NCBI GenBank assembly: GCA_025362495.1 | Contig: JANYGI010000026.1 | Location: 167,911 to 231,910 of the forward strand | Source of the DNA: Byssovorax sp. | Lineage (GTDB): Bacteria > Myxococcota_A > Polyangia > Polyangiales > Polyangiaceae | Length of the DNA: 64,000 nt | Reading direction: 5' to 3' | Shown here: positions 23,527-31,167 of the stretch, in pieces | How positions within the stretch are numbered: the stretch's first letter is position 1 | Layout of the letters: every line of letters begins with the position of its first letter | Notes under the pieces: generated by a model | Seen by the model: the letters and a program-made list of their open reading frames with translations, nothing else | What the model was told of the DNA's origin: nothing | The model's database searches: none | Position numbers and translations under genes: made by a program

Positions 23527-23844
23527 TCATCGTTTTACCTCTCGTGTCGTGGGATTGGCGGTCTCGAGCTGGTGCTGGCGATCGAGCGCGGCCTCGATCT
23601 GGCGCGCGAGGCCGAGCCCGCCGCCGGACTGGATGCCTTTCGCGAGCGCGTCGACGGCCATGGAGCCGTAGCCCTTCTCGGCCCCCTTGCCGCCGATCTT
23701 GGCGGACTCGAGGAGCTGGTGGATGAAGGTCGTCTCGAGCTCTTCGGCGGCCCGGTGGAGGGCGCTCGGCGCCTCCTTCTTGTGCGGCTGCGCGATCGCG
23801 TGAGCGGCGCCGGGCGGCGTGGCGGTCATGGCTTTGATGTTCAC
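23527..23844 (-). CDS. flgJ: FlgJ rod-binding domain protein (no hydrolase domain)
   Basis: A 105-residue protein equal to the N-terminal rod-capping half of enterobacterial FlgJ: RAAEELETTFIHQLLESAK near residue 31, KGYGSMAVDALAKGI, and GLGLARQIEAALDRQ. The muramidase half is absent; a separate glucosaminidase-like gene lies at 50986 on the other strand. Single-domain FlgJ is known in several non-enteric phyla. Its ATG overlaps the flgI stop (ATGA). It acts in the periplasm as scaffold for rod assembly. Confidence 0.9.
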   Translation of the reverse strand: MNIKAMTATPPGAAHAIAQPHKKEAPSALHRAAEELETTFIHQLLESAKIGGKGAEKGYGSMAVDALAKGIQSGGGLGLARQIEAALDRQHQLETANPTTREVKR

Positions 23845-24950
23845 TGGATCACCACCTCTGCTTCGAGGGCCCCCGCGGTGCGCAGCGCCTCGAGGACTCC
23901 TGCGAGCTCGCGCGGCGACAGGCCGAGCGCGCCCAGCGCAGAGGCCACGTCGGCGAGCTTCGCCGCCGCGGGCATCAAGCGCACGTCTTTCTCCCCCTCG
24001 TTCACGTCGATGGTCGTGCGCGGCACGACGGCCGTGGTGCCTTTGCCGAACGGGGCCGCTGGCTGCGACACCACGGGGTTCTCCTTCACGACGATGGTCA
24101 GCCCGCCGTGCACGATGACCGCGGGCGAGAGCCGCACGTCGCCGCCGGCGACGATGGTCTGCGTCCGCTCGCTCACCACCACCCGCGCGCGGCGGACGAC
24201 GCCGACCTCGATCTCCTCGAGCGCGGCGATGAGATCCACGGGGCTTTTCTGGTACTTCGCGGGGATCTTCACCACCACGGTGCCGCTGTCGTCGGCGTGC
24301 GCCGTGCCCTCGCCGAGGCTCTTGTCGATGGCCGCGACCGCGTGCGAAGCGACGGTGAAGCTCGGGGTGCGGAGCGAGAGCTTGAGCGCGCCGTCGGTCA
24401 CGAACGTGGTCGGGACCTCGCGCTCGATGATCGCGCCCTCGGGGATCCGCGCCGCCGTCGTCGAGCCCGACTGCACCGAGCTGCCGCTCGATCCGCCGGC
24501 CTTGAAGCCGCCCGTGAGGATGTTGCCCTGCGCGACGGCGTACGTCTTCTGATCCGCTCCTTTGAGGAGGGTCTGCACCAGCACGCCGCCCGCGAGGGAC
24601 TTGGCGTTGCCGATCGACGAGACGGTGATGTCGAGCTTGGTCCCGGTCTTCGCGAAGGCGCCGAGCGATCCCGTGACGACGACGGCGGCGACGTTCTTCA
24701 GGCGCACCTGCCGGGGATCGACCTGCACGCCGAGGCGGCGCAGCATCGAGAGCACCGTCTGCGCCGCGATGGGAGAGGTGGTGTCGTCGCCGGTGCCGTT
24801 GAGCCCCGTGACGATGCCGTAGCCGAGGAGCTGGTTCTCGCGCACCCCCGAGACGTCGGTCAGATCGCGGAGCTTGTCGGCGCGGGCCGGCCCGGTGAGG
24901 GCGAGCGCCGCCGTGAGCAGCGCGAGGGTGATTGGCAATCTCTTGTTCAT
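23841..24950 (-). CDS. flgI: flagellar P-ring protein FlgI
   Basis: A 369-residue periplasmic protein with a signal peptide (LPITLALLTAALALTGPARA) and the FlgI hallmarks: LRDLTDVSGVRENQLLGYGIVTGLNGTGD, LKNVAAVVVTG, and the C-terminal LADVASALGALGLSPRELAGVLEALRTAGAL. It forms the P ring in the peptidoglycan layer with help from FlgA. Full length, 16 bp after flgH, overlapping flgJ. The presence of P and L rings confirms a diderm, externally flagellated cell rather than periplasmic flagella without rings. Confidence 0.96.
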   Translation of the reverse strand: MNKRLPITLALLTAALALTGPARADKLRDLTDVSGVRENQLLGYGIVTGLNGTGDDTTSPIAAQTVLSMLRRLGVQVDPRQVRLKNVAAVVVTGSLGAFAKTGTKLDITVSSIGNAKSLAGGVLVQTLLKGADQKTYAVAQGNILTGGFKAGGSSGSSVQSGSTTAARIPEGAIIEREVPTTFVTDGALKLSLRTPSFTVASHAVAAIDKSLGEGTAHADDSGTVVVKIPAKYQKSPVDLIAALEEIEVGVVRRARVVVSERTQTIVAGGDVRLSPAVIVHGGLTIVVKENPVVSQPAAPFGKGTTAVVPRTTIDVNEGEKDVRLMPAAAKLADVASALGALGLSPRELAGVLEALRTAGALEAEVVIQ

Positions 24951-24966
24951 GATCAGGGCTCCTCGG

Positions 24967-25680
24967 TCAAAGCGGGTTGAGCGTGTCGAGGATCCGGCCG
25001 AGCCAGCCCTTGCGGTTCTGATCGGCGACGTCCCCGCGGCCCGTGAACTCCACCTGGGCGTCGGCGATGCGCTGCGACGCGACGGTGTTGTCCTGCGCGA
25101 TGTCGGCGGGGCGGACGATGCCGGAGATGTAAAGGTGGTACTCCTCGCTGTTGATGAGGATCACCTTGGTCCCCTCGAGGAACAGATCGCCGTTGGGCAT
25201 CTCGCGCGAGACGCGCACCGCGATCTGGGCCGAGAGCTGGCCCTTGCGGGTGGTGCTGCCGTCGCCCGCGAAGTTCGATTTCCCCGCGTAGGAGAGCAGC
25301 TTTCCGGGATCGATCCCCGGGTGCGCCTTCGCGAGCGCGCCCATCACGCCGAGGAACGAGTCGACTCCCATCGTCGCGCTCGAGTCCTTGTTGAGCTTGG
25401 TGCTGGCGTCGCCCTGCGCGTCGGCGGCCTCGCTGATCACCACGACGACGACATCGCCCACGCGAACGGCGCGGGTATCTTCGAGGTAGCCGCCGGCGGC
25501 CTCGCTGAAGAGCGATCCCGGAGAGCGCTTGGCGGAAGGATCCTTCTGCGCGTAGGCGCCCGGCGTGTACGCGCGCTCTCGCGGGGTGAACGGGGCGATG
25601 TGCGGCGGGCCGCACGCCGCGAGGGCGAGCGACGCGAGAGCGAGAGCGAGAGTGAGAGTGAGCGCGGGACGAGAGACCAT
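24967..25680 (-). CDS. flgH: flagellar L-ring lipoprotein FlgH
   Basis: A 237-residue lipoprotein: signal with lipobox LALAAC, then the FlgH domain with GSLFSEAAGGYLEDTRAVRVGDVVVV, LSAQIAVRVSREMPNGDLFLEG, and the C-terminal SGIVRPADIAQDNTVASQRIADAQVEFTGRGDV. It forms the outer-membrane L ring. The ATG at 25680 is the only sensible start. Immediately upstream is a sigma-54-like -24/-12 motif, and before that a species-specific lipoprotein gene. The hydrophobic signal core is encoded by a GAGAGC-rich low-complexity stretch. Confidence 0.96.
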   Translation of the reverse strand: MVSRPALTLTLALALASLALAACGPPHIAPFTPRERAYTPGAYAQKDPSAKRSPGSLFSEAAGGYLEDTRAVRVGDVVVVVISEAADAQGDASTKLNKDSSATMGVDSFLGVMGALAKAHPGIDPGKLLSYAGKSNFAGDGSTTRKGQLSAQIAVRVSREMPNGDLFLEGTKVILINSEEYHLYISGIVRPADIAQDNTVASQRIADAQVEFTGRGDVADQNRKGWLGRILDTLNPL

Positions 25681-25692
25681 GTGCGAACCCCT

Positions 25693-25708
25693 TGCGAGTT
25701 CGGTGCCA
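25693..25708 (-). promoter_or_regulatory. sigma-54-like promoter of flgH-flgI-flgJ
   Basis: Minus strand TGGCACCGAACTCGCA: -24 TGGCAC, GG to GC spacing of exactly 10, -12 element TCGCA against consensus TTGCW. Differs at one base from the flgG site. The -12 C lies 14 nt from the flgH ATG, so the transcript would carry only a 2-nt leader. Confidence 0.6.
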
Positions 25709-25720
25709 GTCTCGTGCACG

Positions 25721-26242
25721 TCAGTGCGCGCCGCCCGCGCCATTACCGCCTGCTCCCCCGGCTCCGCTGGTGCTGGTCGCGCCGCCGGCTCCGCTGGTGC
25801 TGATCGCGCCGCCGGCTCCGCTCGTGGTCGCGCTGCTCGTGCTCGACGCCGTGCTGCTCGCGCTGCTGCTCGACGTCGTGCCGGTGGTCGTGCCGTCGCT
25901 TCCATCCTCGGCATCCGCGGGGTCGCCGTCGGTCGCGTCATCGGCGTCGCTCGCGTCGCCGGCGTCCGCGTCGTGATCCGCGTCGGCGTCGCTCGCGTCG
26001 TTCGCGTCGGCGTCGTTCGCGTCGGCGTCGTCGTTCGCGGCGTCGACGGTGCCGCCGTCGGCGGGGATCGCGCAGCGTCCGGCGAGGCACATCTGGCCGT
26101 CCTCGCACTCGGAGTTGAGCAGGCACGCGTCCTTCGGCATGCACGCCGGGCCGAGCAGCGCGACGGCGAGACCGGACAGGACGAGCCCGAGGCCGGCGGC
26201 GCGCGCGGCCCGGCTCAGCCAGCAATCACTCGAGATCGACAT
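25721..26242 (-). CDS. Asp/Ala-rich repeat lipoprotein inserted in flagellar operon
   Basis: A 173-residue putative lipoprotein (hydrophobic segment ending in LLGPAC). A short Cys-rich part follows (KDACLLNSECEDGQMCLAGRC), then about 50 residues of Asp/Ala-rich near-repeats (DADANDADANDASDADAD) and a Ser/Thr/Gly tail (STSGAGGAT repeats). The acidic tract could bind calcium, but no defined motif is visible. It overlaps the end of the beta-barrel gene by 17 bp and precedes flgH, so it is embedded between the P-ring chaperone gene and the L-ring gene. Not a known flagellar protein. Surface or ring-associated localisation is an inference from context. Confidence 0.75.
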   Translation of the reverse strand: MSISSDCWLSRAARAAGLGLVLSGLAVALLGPACMPKDACLLNSECEDGQMCLAGRCAIPADGGTVDAANDDADANDADANDASDADADHDADAGDASDADDATDGDPADAEDGSDGTTTGTTSSSSASSTASSTSSATTSGAGGAISTSGAGGATSTSGAGGAGGNGAGGAH

Positions 26243-26759
26243 GAATCCCCACGTGGAAGAAGCCCTGCCAGATGACGTTGCCGTCGGGCAGATCGTTGCC
26301 GAAGAAGAAGGCCTGGACGCTGGGGCCCGCGAGGAGATCGAGGTTGTGACGGAGCGGAATGATCGCCTCGGCGCCGGCCGTGGCGCCGAAGAGCGTGCTC
26401 GGCGCGATCACCGCCTCGCCGCCGACGTGGAGCGAGAGGTGCTTGCCGATCAGGTGCGCGTAGCGGAAGTCGGCGCCGAACGTGGCGTAGGGCTCGAACG
26501 TGATCAGCAAGCCGATCTCGAAGATGCTCTTCGGCATCTCGGGGAGCCTCGCTTCGCCGCCGATCCGCAGCAGCATCGGCGCGCGACGCACGCCCGCCGC
26601 GTAGCCGCGCCCGCCACCCTCGACGCCGCCGCCGACGGTCACCGCCGCGCCGAACTGGTAGTCCTCGGCCGCGGCCGGGCGCGTGAAGCCGAGCGTCGCG
26701 GCGAGCGCGATCGCCGCGGTCGCGAGGCTCCGGCGCGTGGAGACCAGGGTGGGGATCAT
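26226..26759 (-). CDS. small outer-membrane beta-barrel protein in flagellar operon
   Basis: A 177-residue protein with signal peptide (SLATAAIALAATLGFTRPAAAED) and a body of alternating strands (FGAAVTVGGGVEGGG, IFEIGLLITFEPYATFGADFRYAHL, LSLHVGGEAVIAPS, LLAGPSVQAFFF), ending in GFFHVGIHVDLE. Length and pattern fit an eight-stranded barrel. It overlaps flgA by 4 bp (ATGA) and the lipoprotein by 17 bp, so it is translated as part of the flgG-flgA unit. No standard flagellar gene of this kind is known to me. A role in passing the L ring or sheath through the outer membrane is conjecture. Confidence 0.75.
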   Translation of the reverse strand: MIPTLVSTRRSLATAAIALAATLGFTRPAAAEDYQFGAAVTVGGGVEGGGRGYAAGVRRAPMLLRIGGEARLPEMPKSIFEIGLLITFEPYATFGADFRYAHLIGKHLSLHVGGEAVIAPSTLFGATAGAEAIIPLRHNLDLLAGPSVQAFFFGNDLPDGNVIWQGFFHVGIHVDLE

Positions 26760-27508
26760 CCGTCGACGAGCTCCGCGCGATCGATCGTGACGAGCCGCGC
26801 GCGCACGACGCGCCCCGAGGGGCGCAGCGTCACGGGGATGATCGCGCCGAGGTCGGCGTCGGTGGTGGCCAGCGCGGGGGCGTCGATCTCGATGAGGCCG
26901 CGCTGGACGATCAGCGTGAGCTGACCGCCGCGCGCCACGTCGAAGGCCGCGCCGGCGGCGTCGACGGTGACGTCGATCGGGAACGAGATCTCGGCCAGGC
27001 TCTCGGCGCCGGCGAGGAACGCCAGCGTCACCGTCGAGGGGAAGGAGCCGACGCGGTGAGGCGGCCGCGGGATCCGCGCGATCACCGTGTCCCAGCCGTC
27101 GGCGAGCTCGACCGATTTCGGGGCGCGGAGCGCCGTGAGCGTGGTGCCGCGGGGCATCGCGCCGGGCAGCGCCGCGCGCGTGAGCCGCTCGAGGTCGAGG
27201 GCGCCGAGGTGGCGCATCTTGCGGATCACGCGCACCGCCTCGGGGAGGGCCGCGGGGATGGCCGCGTGAGCCTCGTCGAGCGCGCGGCGGAGATCGTCGC
27301 GCGTCACGAGGCGCGAGCCGCCGGGCGCGGGCGCGGGGCCGAGATCGAGCGCGCCGGCGTCGCCGGTGATCGCGGGCAGCACGTCGGCGATGTGAACGCG
27401 CGCCGTCGCGATCCGCACCTCGGCGATCGGCGATCGCGCGGCCGCGGGCCGGGCCGCGACGAGCAGCGGTACAAGGAGCAGGGCAGGGATGCGGAGGTTC
27501 ACGATCAC
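26756..27508 (-). CDS. flgA: flagellar P-ring assembly chaperone FlgA
   Basis: A 250-residue periplasmic protein with a signal peptide (ALLLVPLLVAARPAAA). The C-terminal SAF/chaperone half is recognisable (VARGGQLTLIVQRGLIEIDAPALA, and VIPVTLRPSGRVVRARLV near the end), as in FlgA proteins that help FlgI assemble. The N-terminal half is divergent. It overlaps flgG at the 5' end and the beta-barrel gene at the 3' end, each by 4 bp. Its place between flgG and flgH is the usual one. Overall similarity looks low, so the call leans on context and the C-terminal domain. Confidence 0.87.
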   Translation of the reverse strand: MIVNLRIPALLLVPLLVAARPAAARSPIAEVRIATARVHIADVLPAITGDAGALDLGPAPAPGGSRLVTRDDLRRALDEAHAAIPAALPEAVRVIRKMRHLGALDLERLTRAALPGAMPRGTTLTALRAPKSVELADGWDTVIARIPRPPHRVGSFPSTVTLAFLAGAESLAEISFPIDVTVDAAGAAFDVARGGQLTLIVQRGLIEIDAPALATTDADLGAIIPVTLRPSGRVVRARLVTIDRAELVDG

Positions 27509-28284
27509 CTCATCTGCGTGGCGTCGCGGAGCATCTCGTCGGCCGCGGCGATCACCTTGGAGTTGATCTCGTAGGTGCGCTGCGCCCGGATGAGGCCGAT
27601 CATCTCGGTGACGACCTCGACGTTGGAGCCTTCGAGGCCGCCCTGCATCAGCGTGCCGCGCCCCTCGGTGCCGGGGACGCCGGACGCGGGCTCACCGCTG
27701 GCGGAGCTCGCCGAGTAGAGGTTGTGGCCAAGAGCGTTGAGCCCGGTCGGGTTGGCGAAAGTGACGAGCTGGAGCTGGCCAATTTGCACCGGAGTCGTCT
27801 GGCCGGCGCGCTGCGCGGTGACCATGCCGTCGCTGCCGACAGTCACGCTCGCGGCGTCGGTGGGCACGGTGATCGGCGGCTCGACCACGAGGCCGTCGCT
27901 CGTGGTGAGCCGGCCCTGGGCGTCGAGCTTGAGCTGCCCGGCGCGGGTGTAGGCGATGTCGCCGTTCTCGCGGTGCACGGCGAAGAACCCGTTGCCCTCG
28001 ATCGCGAGATCGAGCGGCTTGCCGGTCTGCTGCACGGTGCCCTGCGCGAACGAGCGCGGCGTGGCGACGACCCGGGCCCCGGTGCCGACCTGAACGCCGG
28101 TCGGCGCCGTGACTCCGCCGTTGACGGCGGGGGCGCGGATCGTCTGGTAGAGGAGATCTTCGAACTCGGCGTCTTGCCGCTTGTACCCCGCCGTGTCGGC
28201 GTTCGCGAGGTTGTTCGCGATCGTGTCGAGCTTGGTTTCCTGAGCCGCCATTCCGGTGGCCGCAGCGTCGAGGGAGTGGAACAT
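27505..28284 (-). CDS. flgG: flagellar distal rod protein FlgG
   Basis: A 259-residue axial protein: FHSLDAAATGMAAQETKLD then ANNLANADTAGYKRQDAEF at the N-terminus, and EGSNVEVVTEMIGLIRAQRTYEINSKVIAAADEML at the C-terminus, the exact FlgG signature. The ATG at 28284 gives the canonical start; an upstream ATG at 28344 adds 20 unrelated residues. It builds the distal rod, exported by the flagellar type III system. The stop overlaps flgA. A sigma-54-like motif lies just upstream. Confidence 0.96.
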   Translation of the reverse strand: MFHSLDAAATGMAAQETKLDTIANNLANADTAGYKRQDAEFEDLLYQTIRAPAVNGGVTAPTGVQVGTGARVVATPRSFAQGTVQQTGKPLDLAIEGNGFFAVHRENGDIAYTRAGQLKLDAQGRLTTSDGLVVEPPITVPTDAASVTVGSDGMVTAQRAGQTTPVQIGQLQLVTFANPTGLNALGHNLYSASSASGEPASGVPGTEGRGTLMQGGLEGSNVEVVTEMIGLIRAQRTYEINSKVIAAADEMLRDATQMR

Positions 28285-28297
28285 CGAGAGATCCCTT

Positions 28298-28313
28298 TGC
28301 GAATTCGGTGCCA
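28298..28313 (-). promoter_or_regulatory. sigma-54-like promoter of flgG operon
   Basis: Minus strand TGGCACCGAATTCGCA in the 124-bp gap between motB and flgG. GG to GC spacing is 10. It is nearly identical to the motif before flgH. The -12 C is 15 nt from the flgG ATG, leaving a predicted leader of about 3 nt; an AAGGGA ribosome-like site overlaps the spacer. Confidence 0.6.
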
Positions 28314-28408
28314 CCGCGCTCGCCGCGCGAGATGCGGTATTCACCGGCGTGGAGAGGCGATGAGCGAGGGAGGCTGTCGGCCCGTCGACGGCGCCGTCAG
28401 CCGGGTGA

Positions 28409-29155
28409 CTACTGCGGGGACTCGGGAGCCTGGGGCTCGGGGGGAGGAGAGAGGGTGATCACCAGATCGACGCGGCGATTCTGGCTCCTCTCGGCGGGCG
28501 AGGTGTTGGGCGCGATCGGGTGGAACTCGGCGTAGCCGGCGGCGGAGATGCGCATCGGATCGATCCGCGCGGCGGCGAGCTCGGCGACGACGGTGACGGC
28601 CCGCGCCGTGGAGAGCTCCCAGTTGGAGCGGAACCGCGGCGTGTGGATGGGGATGTTGTCGGTGTGCCCCTCGACGCGGATATCCACCTTGCGCTCGCGG
28701 AGCTGATCGCCGATGGCGCGCAGCACGCGGGTCGCCGACTCTTGCAGCGTGTCGCCGCCGCTCGAGAACAGGATGCCTTCGGGCAGCCGGAGCACGAGCT
28801 CGTGGCGGCGGCGGATCAGCTTCACGCCCCCGAAGGCGCCGGTGAGCTGCTGCTCGCCCACCATGCCTTCGAGCTCGCGGAGATCCGATGGCGTGGTGTC
28901 GACGTCGCCGAGCGACGGCGGGGCCACCGAGAAGTCCTTGGCGCCCGGGAGCACGCCTTGACCGCCGTTGCCGCCGAGCGGGATGCCCGACGCCTGCTGG
29001 AACGACTCGGTGAAGCGTCCGACCTTCTTCGTGTCGACCTGCGAGACGGCGAACATGACGACGAAGAACGCGAACAGGAGGGTGATGAAGTCGGCGTAGC
29101 TGATGAGCCAGCGCTCGTGGTTGACGTGCTCTTCGGGCTTCTTCTTGCGGGCCAT
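28409..29155 (-). CDS. motB: flagellar stator protein MotB
   Basis: A 248-residue inner-membrane protein. The N-terminus ERWLISYADFITLLFAFFVVMFAVS carries the essential membrane Asp (SYADF). After a linker there is an OmpA-like peptidoglycan-binding domain (VEGHTDNIPIHT, NWELSTARAVTVVAEL, SQNRRVDLVI). It anchors the MotA ring to the cell wall. It follows motA by 6 bp. Ion type (proton or sodium) cannot be settled from this sequence by eye. Confidence 0.95.
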   Translation of the reverse strand: MARKKKPEEHVNHERWLISYADFITLLFAFFVVMFAVSQVDTKKVGRFTESFQQASGIPLGGNGGQGVLPGAKDFSVAPPSLGDVDTTPSDLRELEGMVGEQQLTGAFGGVKLIRRRHELVLRLPEGILFSSGGDTLQESATRVLRAIGDQLRERKVDIRVEGHTDNIPIHTPRFRSNWELSTARAVTVVAELAAARIDPMRISAAGYAEFHPIAPNTSPAERSQNRRVDLVITLSPPPEPQAPESPQ

Positions 29156-29161
29156 GGGGGC

Positions 29162-29956
29162 TCAGGCCGCGGCCGGCGCGGCTGCGCCTGCGGCCCCTTC
29201 CTTCTTGTGGTCGTGGGCGGGGAGGAAGCCCGAGAGTCGGTCCTGGACCAGCTTGGGGTTGGTGCCCTCCTGGATGGCGAGGACGCCGACGAGCATCATC
29301 TCCTTGATCTTGGCGACCTTCTTCGCCCGCATCTTGATCCGCCCGGCGAGCGGCAGAAACACGATGTTGGCGACGGCGACACCGTAGATGGTGGCGACGA
29401 AGGCGGCCGCGATGCCGTGCCCGACGGCGTTGATGTCCGCCAGGTTCGACATGACGTGAATGAGGCCGAGCACGGCCCCGATGATCCCGACCGTGGGGGC
29501 GTAGCCGCCGCCGGCCTCGAAGACCTTGGCCGCGTCCTCGCTGTGCTCTTCCTCTTCGCCGATCACGAGCTCCATCGTCTCGCGGATGGTGTTGGAGTCG
29601 GCGCCGTCGACGGCCATGAGGAGGGCCCGCGCCAGGAACGGATCCGAGGCGTTTGGGGCGATCTTCTCCAGGGCGAGGATGCCGTCGCGCCGGGCGCGAT
29701 TGGCATACTCGACGATCTCGGTGATGAGCTTCCTGGGATCGAGGCTGGACTTCTTGAACAGGGCGCCGGCGGTCTTCATCGACCCTCCCAGCGTTTCGAA
29801 CGGGAACTGGATGATGACGGCGCCGATGGTGCCGCCGACGACGATGAGCGCGGCGGGGCCGCCGACCATCGAGGAGAGGTGTCCTCCTTCGAGGACGTTG
29901 CCGACGAGGACACAGAACAGGGCGAACCCGAGACCTACGAGAGGACCGATATCCAT
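29162..29956 (-). CDS. motA: flagellar stator protein MotA
   Basis: A 264-residue protein with four membrane segments: residues 5-22, 32-48, and a pair at about 155-205 (VGIIGAVLGLIHVM, AAAFVATIYGVAVANIVFLPLAGR). The cytoplasmic loop contains YANRARRDGILALE and the C-terminus is Lys/Arg-rich. The Pro pair around the third/fourth helices is kept (GYAPTVGIIGAVLGL). It surrounds MotB to form the torque-generating channel. It lies 1-6 bp from flbD and motB in a three-gene operon. Confidence 0.95.
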   Translation of the reverse strand: MDIGPLVGLGFALFCVLVGNVLEGGHLSSMVGGPAALIVVGGTIGAVIIQFPFETLGGSMKTAGALFKKSSLDPRKLITEIVEYANRARRDGILALEKIAPNASDPFLARALLMAVDGADSNTIRETMELVIGEEEEHSEDAAKVFEAGGGYAPTVGIIGAVLGLIHVMSNLADINAVGHGIAAAFVATIYGVAVANIVFLPLAGRIKMRAKKVAKIKEMMLVGVLAIQEGTNPKLVQDRLSGFLPAHDHKKEGAAGAAAPAAA

Positions 29957-29957
29957 T

Positions 29958-30254
29958 TCAACCTCCCTTGGCGCGGTTGGCCGCTGGCCATGAAGAGCGG
30001 TGGGTGGCGCCGCGGTGGGGATCCATGACGGGCACGTCGAAGGTCTCGTGCGCGAGCTCGCTCTCGGGCGTGCTGGAGCGGATGAGACGGCGGTAGGCCA
30101 CGAGCTGCGCTATCAGCTCGTCGACCGACTCGCGGACGATCAGGGTCTCCCCGCCGAGGATACGAAGCGTGGTGTCAGGCGACGCGTCCACCCAGCTGAT
30201 GTGATCGGGATTGACGGCGACGATGTGGCGATTGAGTCGAGTGAGCTTGAGCAC
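29958..30254 (-). CDS. flbD: FlbD-family small flagellar protein
   Basis: A 98-residue protein beginning LKLTRLNRHIVAVNPDHISWV, then TLRILGGETLIVRESVDELIAQLVAYRR. This is the small 'FlbD' found beside motA in Firmicutes, delta-type and other bacteria, distinct from the Caulobacter NtrC-type FlbD. Its exact role is unknown. The start is GTG 30254 with GGAGG 5 nt before it. The usual family length is about 60-70 residues; here a 35-residue Ser/His/Ala-rich tail is added. A strong sigma-54-like motif lies upstream. Confidence 0.85.
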   Translation of the reverse strand: MLKLTRLNRHIVAVNPDHISWVDASPDTTLRILGGETLIVRESVDELIAQLVAYRRLIRSSTPESELAHETFDVPVMDPHRGATHRSSWPAANRAKGG

Positions 30255-30278
30255 ACGTACCTCCGGGGCCACGCGGAT

Positions 30279-30294
30279 TGCAAGCGACGCGCCA
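30279..30294 (-). promoter_or_regulatory. sigma-54-like promoter of flbD-motA-motB
   Basis: Minus strand TGGCGCGTCGCTTGCA against consensus TGGCACG-N4-TTGCW: one mismatch, with exact GG/GC spacing of 10. The predicted start near 30268 gives a 14-nt leader containing GGAGG before the flbD GTG. Confidence 0.75.
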
Positions 30295-30303
30295 TGGAGC
30301 CAG

Positions 30304-30319
30304 TGGCACGGCCAGTGCT
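30304..30319 (+). promoter_or_regulatory. sigma-54-like promoter of flgB operon
   Basis: TGGCACGGCCAGTGCT: -24 element perfect, -12 GTGCT instead of TTGCW, GG/GC spacing 10. It lies 10 bp from the opposite-facing flbD site, so the two halves of the cluster diverge from back-to-back motifs. The -12 C is 15 nt from the flgB ATG. Confidence 0.55.
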
Positions 30320-30332
30320 GGAGCGACGTCGC

Positions 30333-30722
30333 ATGAAGCTCCTCGAACCGGTCGAGCAACTCCGCGTCGGGCTGGATTACCACCTGGCGCGACACAACCT
30401 CCTGACGTCGAACCTCGCTCACGTGGACACGCCGGGATACCGGCCGAAGGATCTGGAGCGGCGCGCCTCGTTCGAAACCTCGCTCACCGCGGCCCTCACC
30501 GCGACGAACGAGCGCCATTTCGGCGCGGGGGTGAAGGACCAGGGATTCCGCGTCATCACCGATCGCGGCGCGGCCCCGGGCCTCGACGGGAACTCGGTGA
30601 GCATCGATCGTGAAGCCGTGAAGATCGCGGCCAACAACATTCGCTACGAGACCATCTCGGCGCTGGTCGCCGACGAGCTGTCGGGGCTGAGCTGGGCCGC
30701 CAACGACGGGAGGAACGGATGA
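30333..30722 (+). CDS. flgB: flagellar proximal rod protein FlgB
   Basis: A 129-residue rod protein: KLLEPVEQLRVGLDYHLARH then LLTSNLAHVDTPGYRPKDLE, and the C-terminal VSIDREAVKIAANNIRYETISALV. These are the FlgB terminal helices. The ATG at 30333 gives the canonical start and usual length, with GGAG upstream; ATG 30294 would add 13 residues. It is exported and forms the base of the rod. It overlaps flgC by 4 bp (ATGA) and heads the rightward flagellar transcript. Confidence 0.95.
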   Translation: MKLLEPVEQLRVGLDYHLARHNLLTSNLAHVDTPGYRPKDLERRASFETSLTAALTATNERHFGAGVKDQGFRVITDRGAAPGLDGNSVSIDREAVKIAANNIRYETISALVADELSGLSWAANDGRNG

Positions 30723-31165
30723 GCCGATTGCCGCAAGTCGCAGGGGTTTTCACCGCCATGGAGGTCGCGGCCTCGGGCCTGACCGCCGAGCGCGGGCGGA
30801 TGAACCTCATCGCTTCCAACCTCGCCAACGCCCACACGACCAGGGGCGCCGACGGGAACCCTTACAAGCGGGTGGACCCGGTCTTCGTCGGGAAATCCGT
30901 CAACAAGAGCTCTTTCGATCCGGTGCTCCGCCAGATCAGCGAGGTGCACCTCGCCGGGACCCGCACCGACACCTCGCCCGGGCAGCTCGTCTACGATCCC
31001 TCGCACCCCGACGCCAACGCGCAGGGGTACGTCGAGTACCCCAACGTCAACGTGGTGACGGAGATGGTCAATCTCATGACCGCGTCCCGCGCCTACGAGG
31101 CCGGCGTCACCTCGATTGAATCCATCAAGTCCATGGCCCGTTCGGCCCTGAAGATCGGCCAGTAG
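30719..31165 (+). CDS. flgC: flagellar proximal rod protein FlgC
   Basis: A 148-residue protein: FTAMEVAASGLTAERGRMNLIASNLANAHTT at the N-terminus, YVEYPNVNVVTEMVNLMTASRAYEAGVTSIESIKSM at the C-terminus. These are diagnostic of FlgC. It starts on the ATG overlapping flgB and is followed 2 bp later by fliE, the usual flgBC-fliE order. It is exported to form the proximal rod. Confidence 0.96.
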   Translation: MSRLPQVAGVFTAMEVAASGLTAERGRMNLIASNLANAHTTRGADGNPYKRVDPVFVGKSVNKSSFDPVLRQISEVHLAGTRTDTSPGQLVYDPSHPDANAQGYVEYPNVNVVTEMVNLMTASRAYEAGVTSIESIKSMARSALKIGQ

Positions 31166-31167
31166 TC

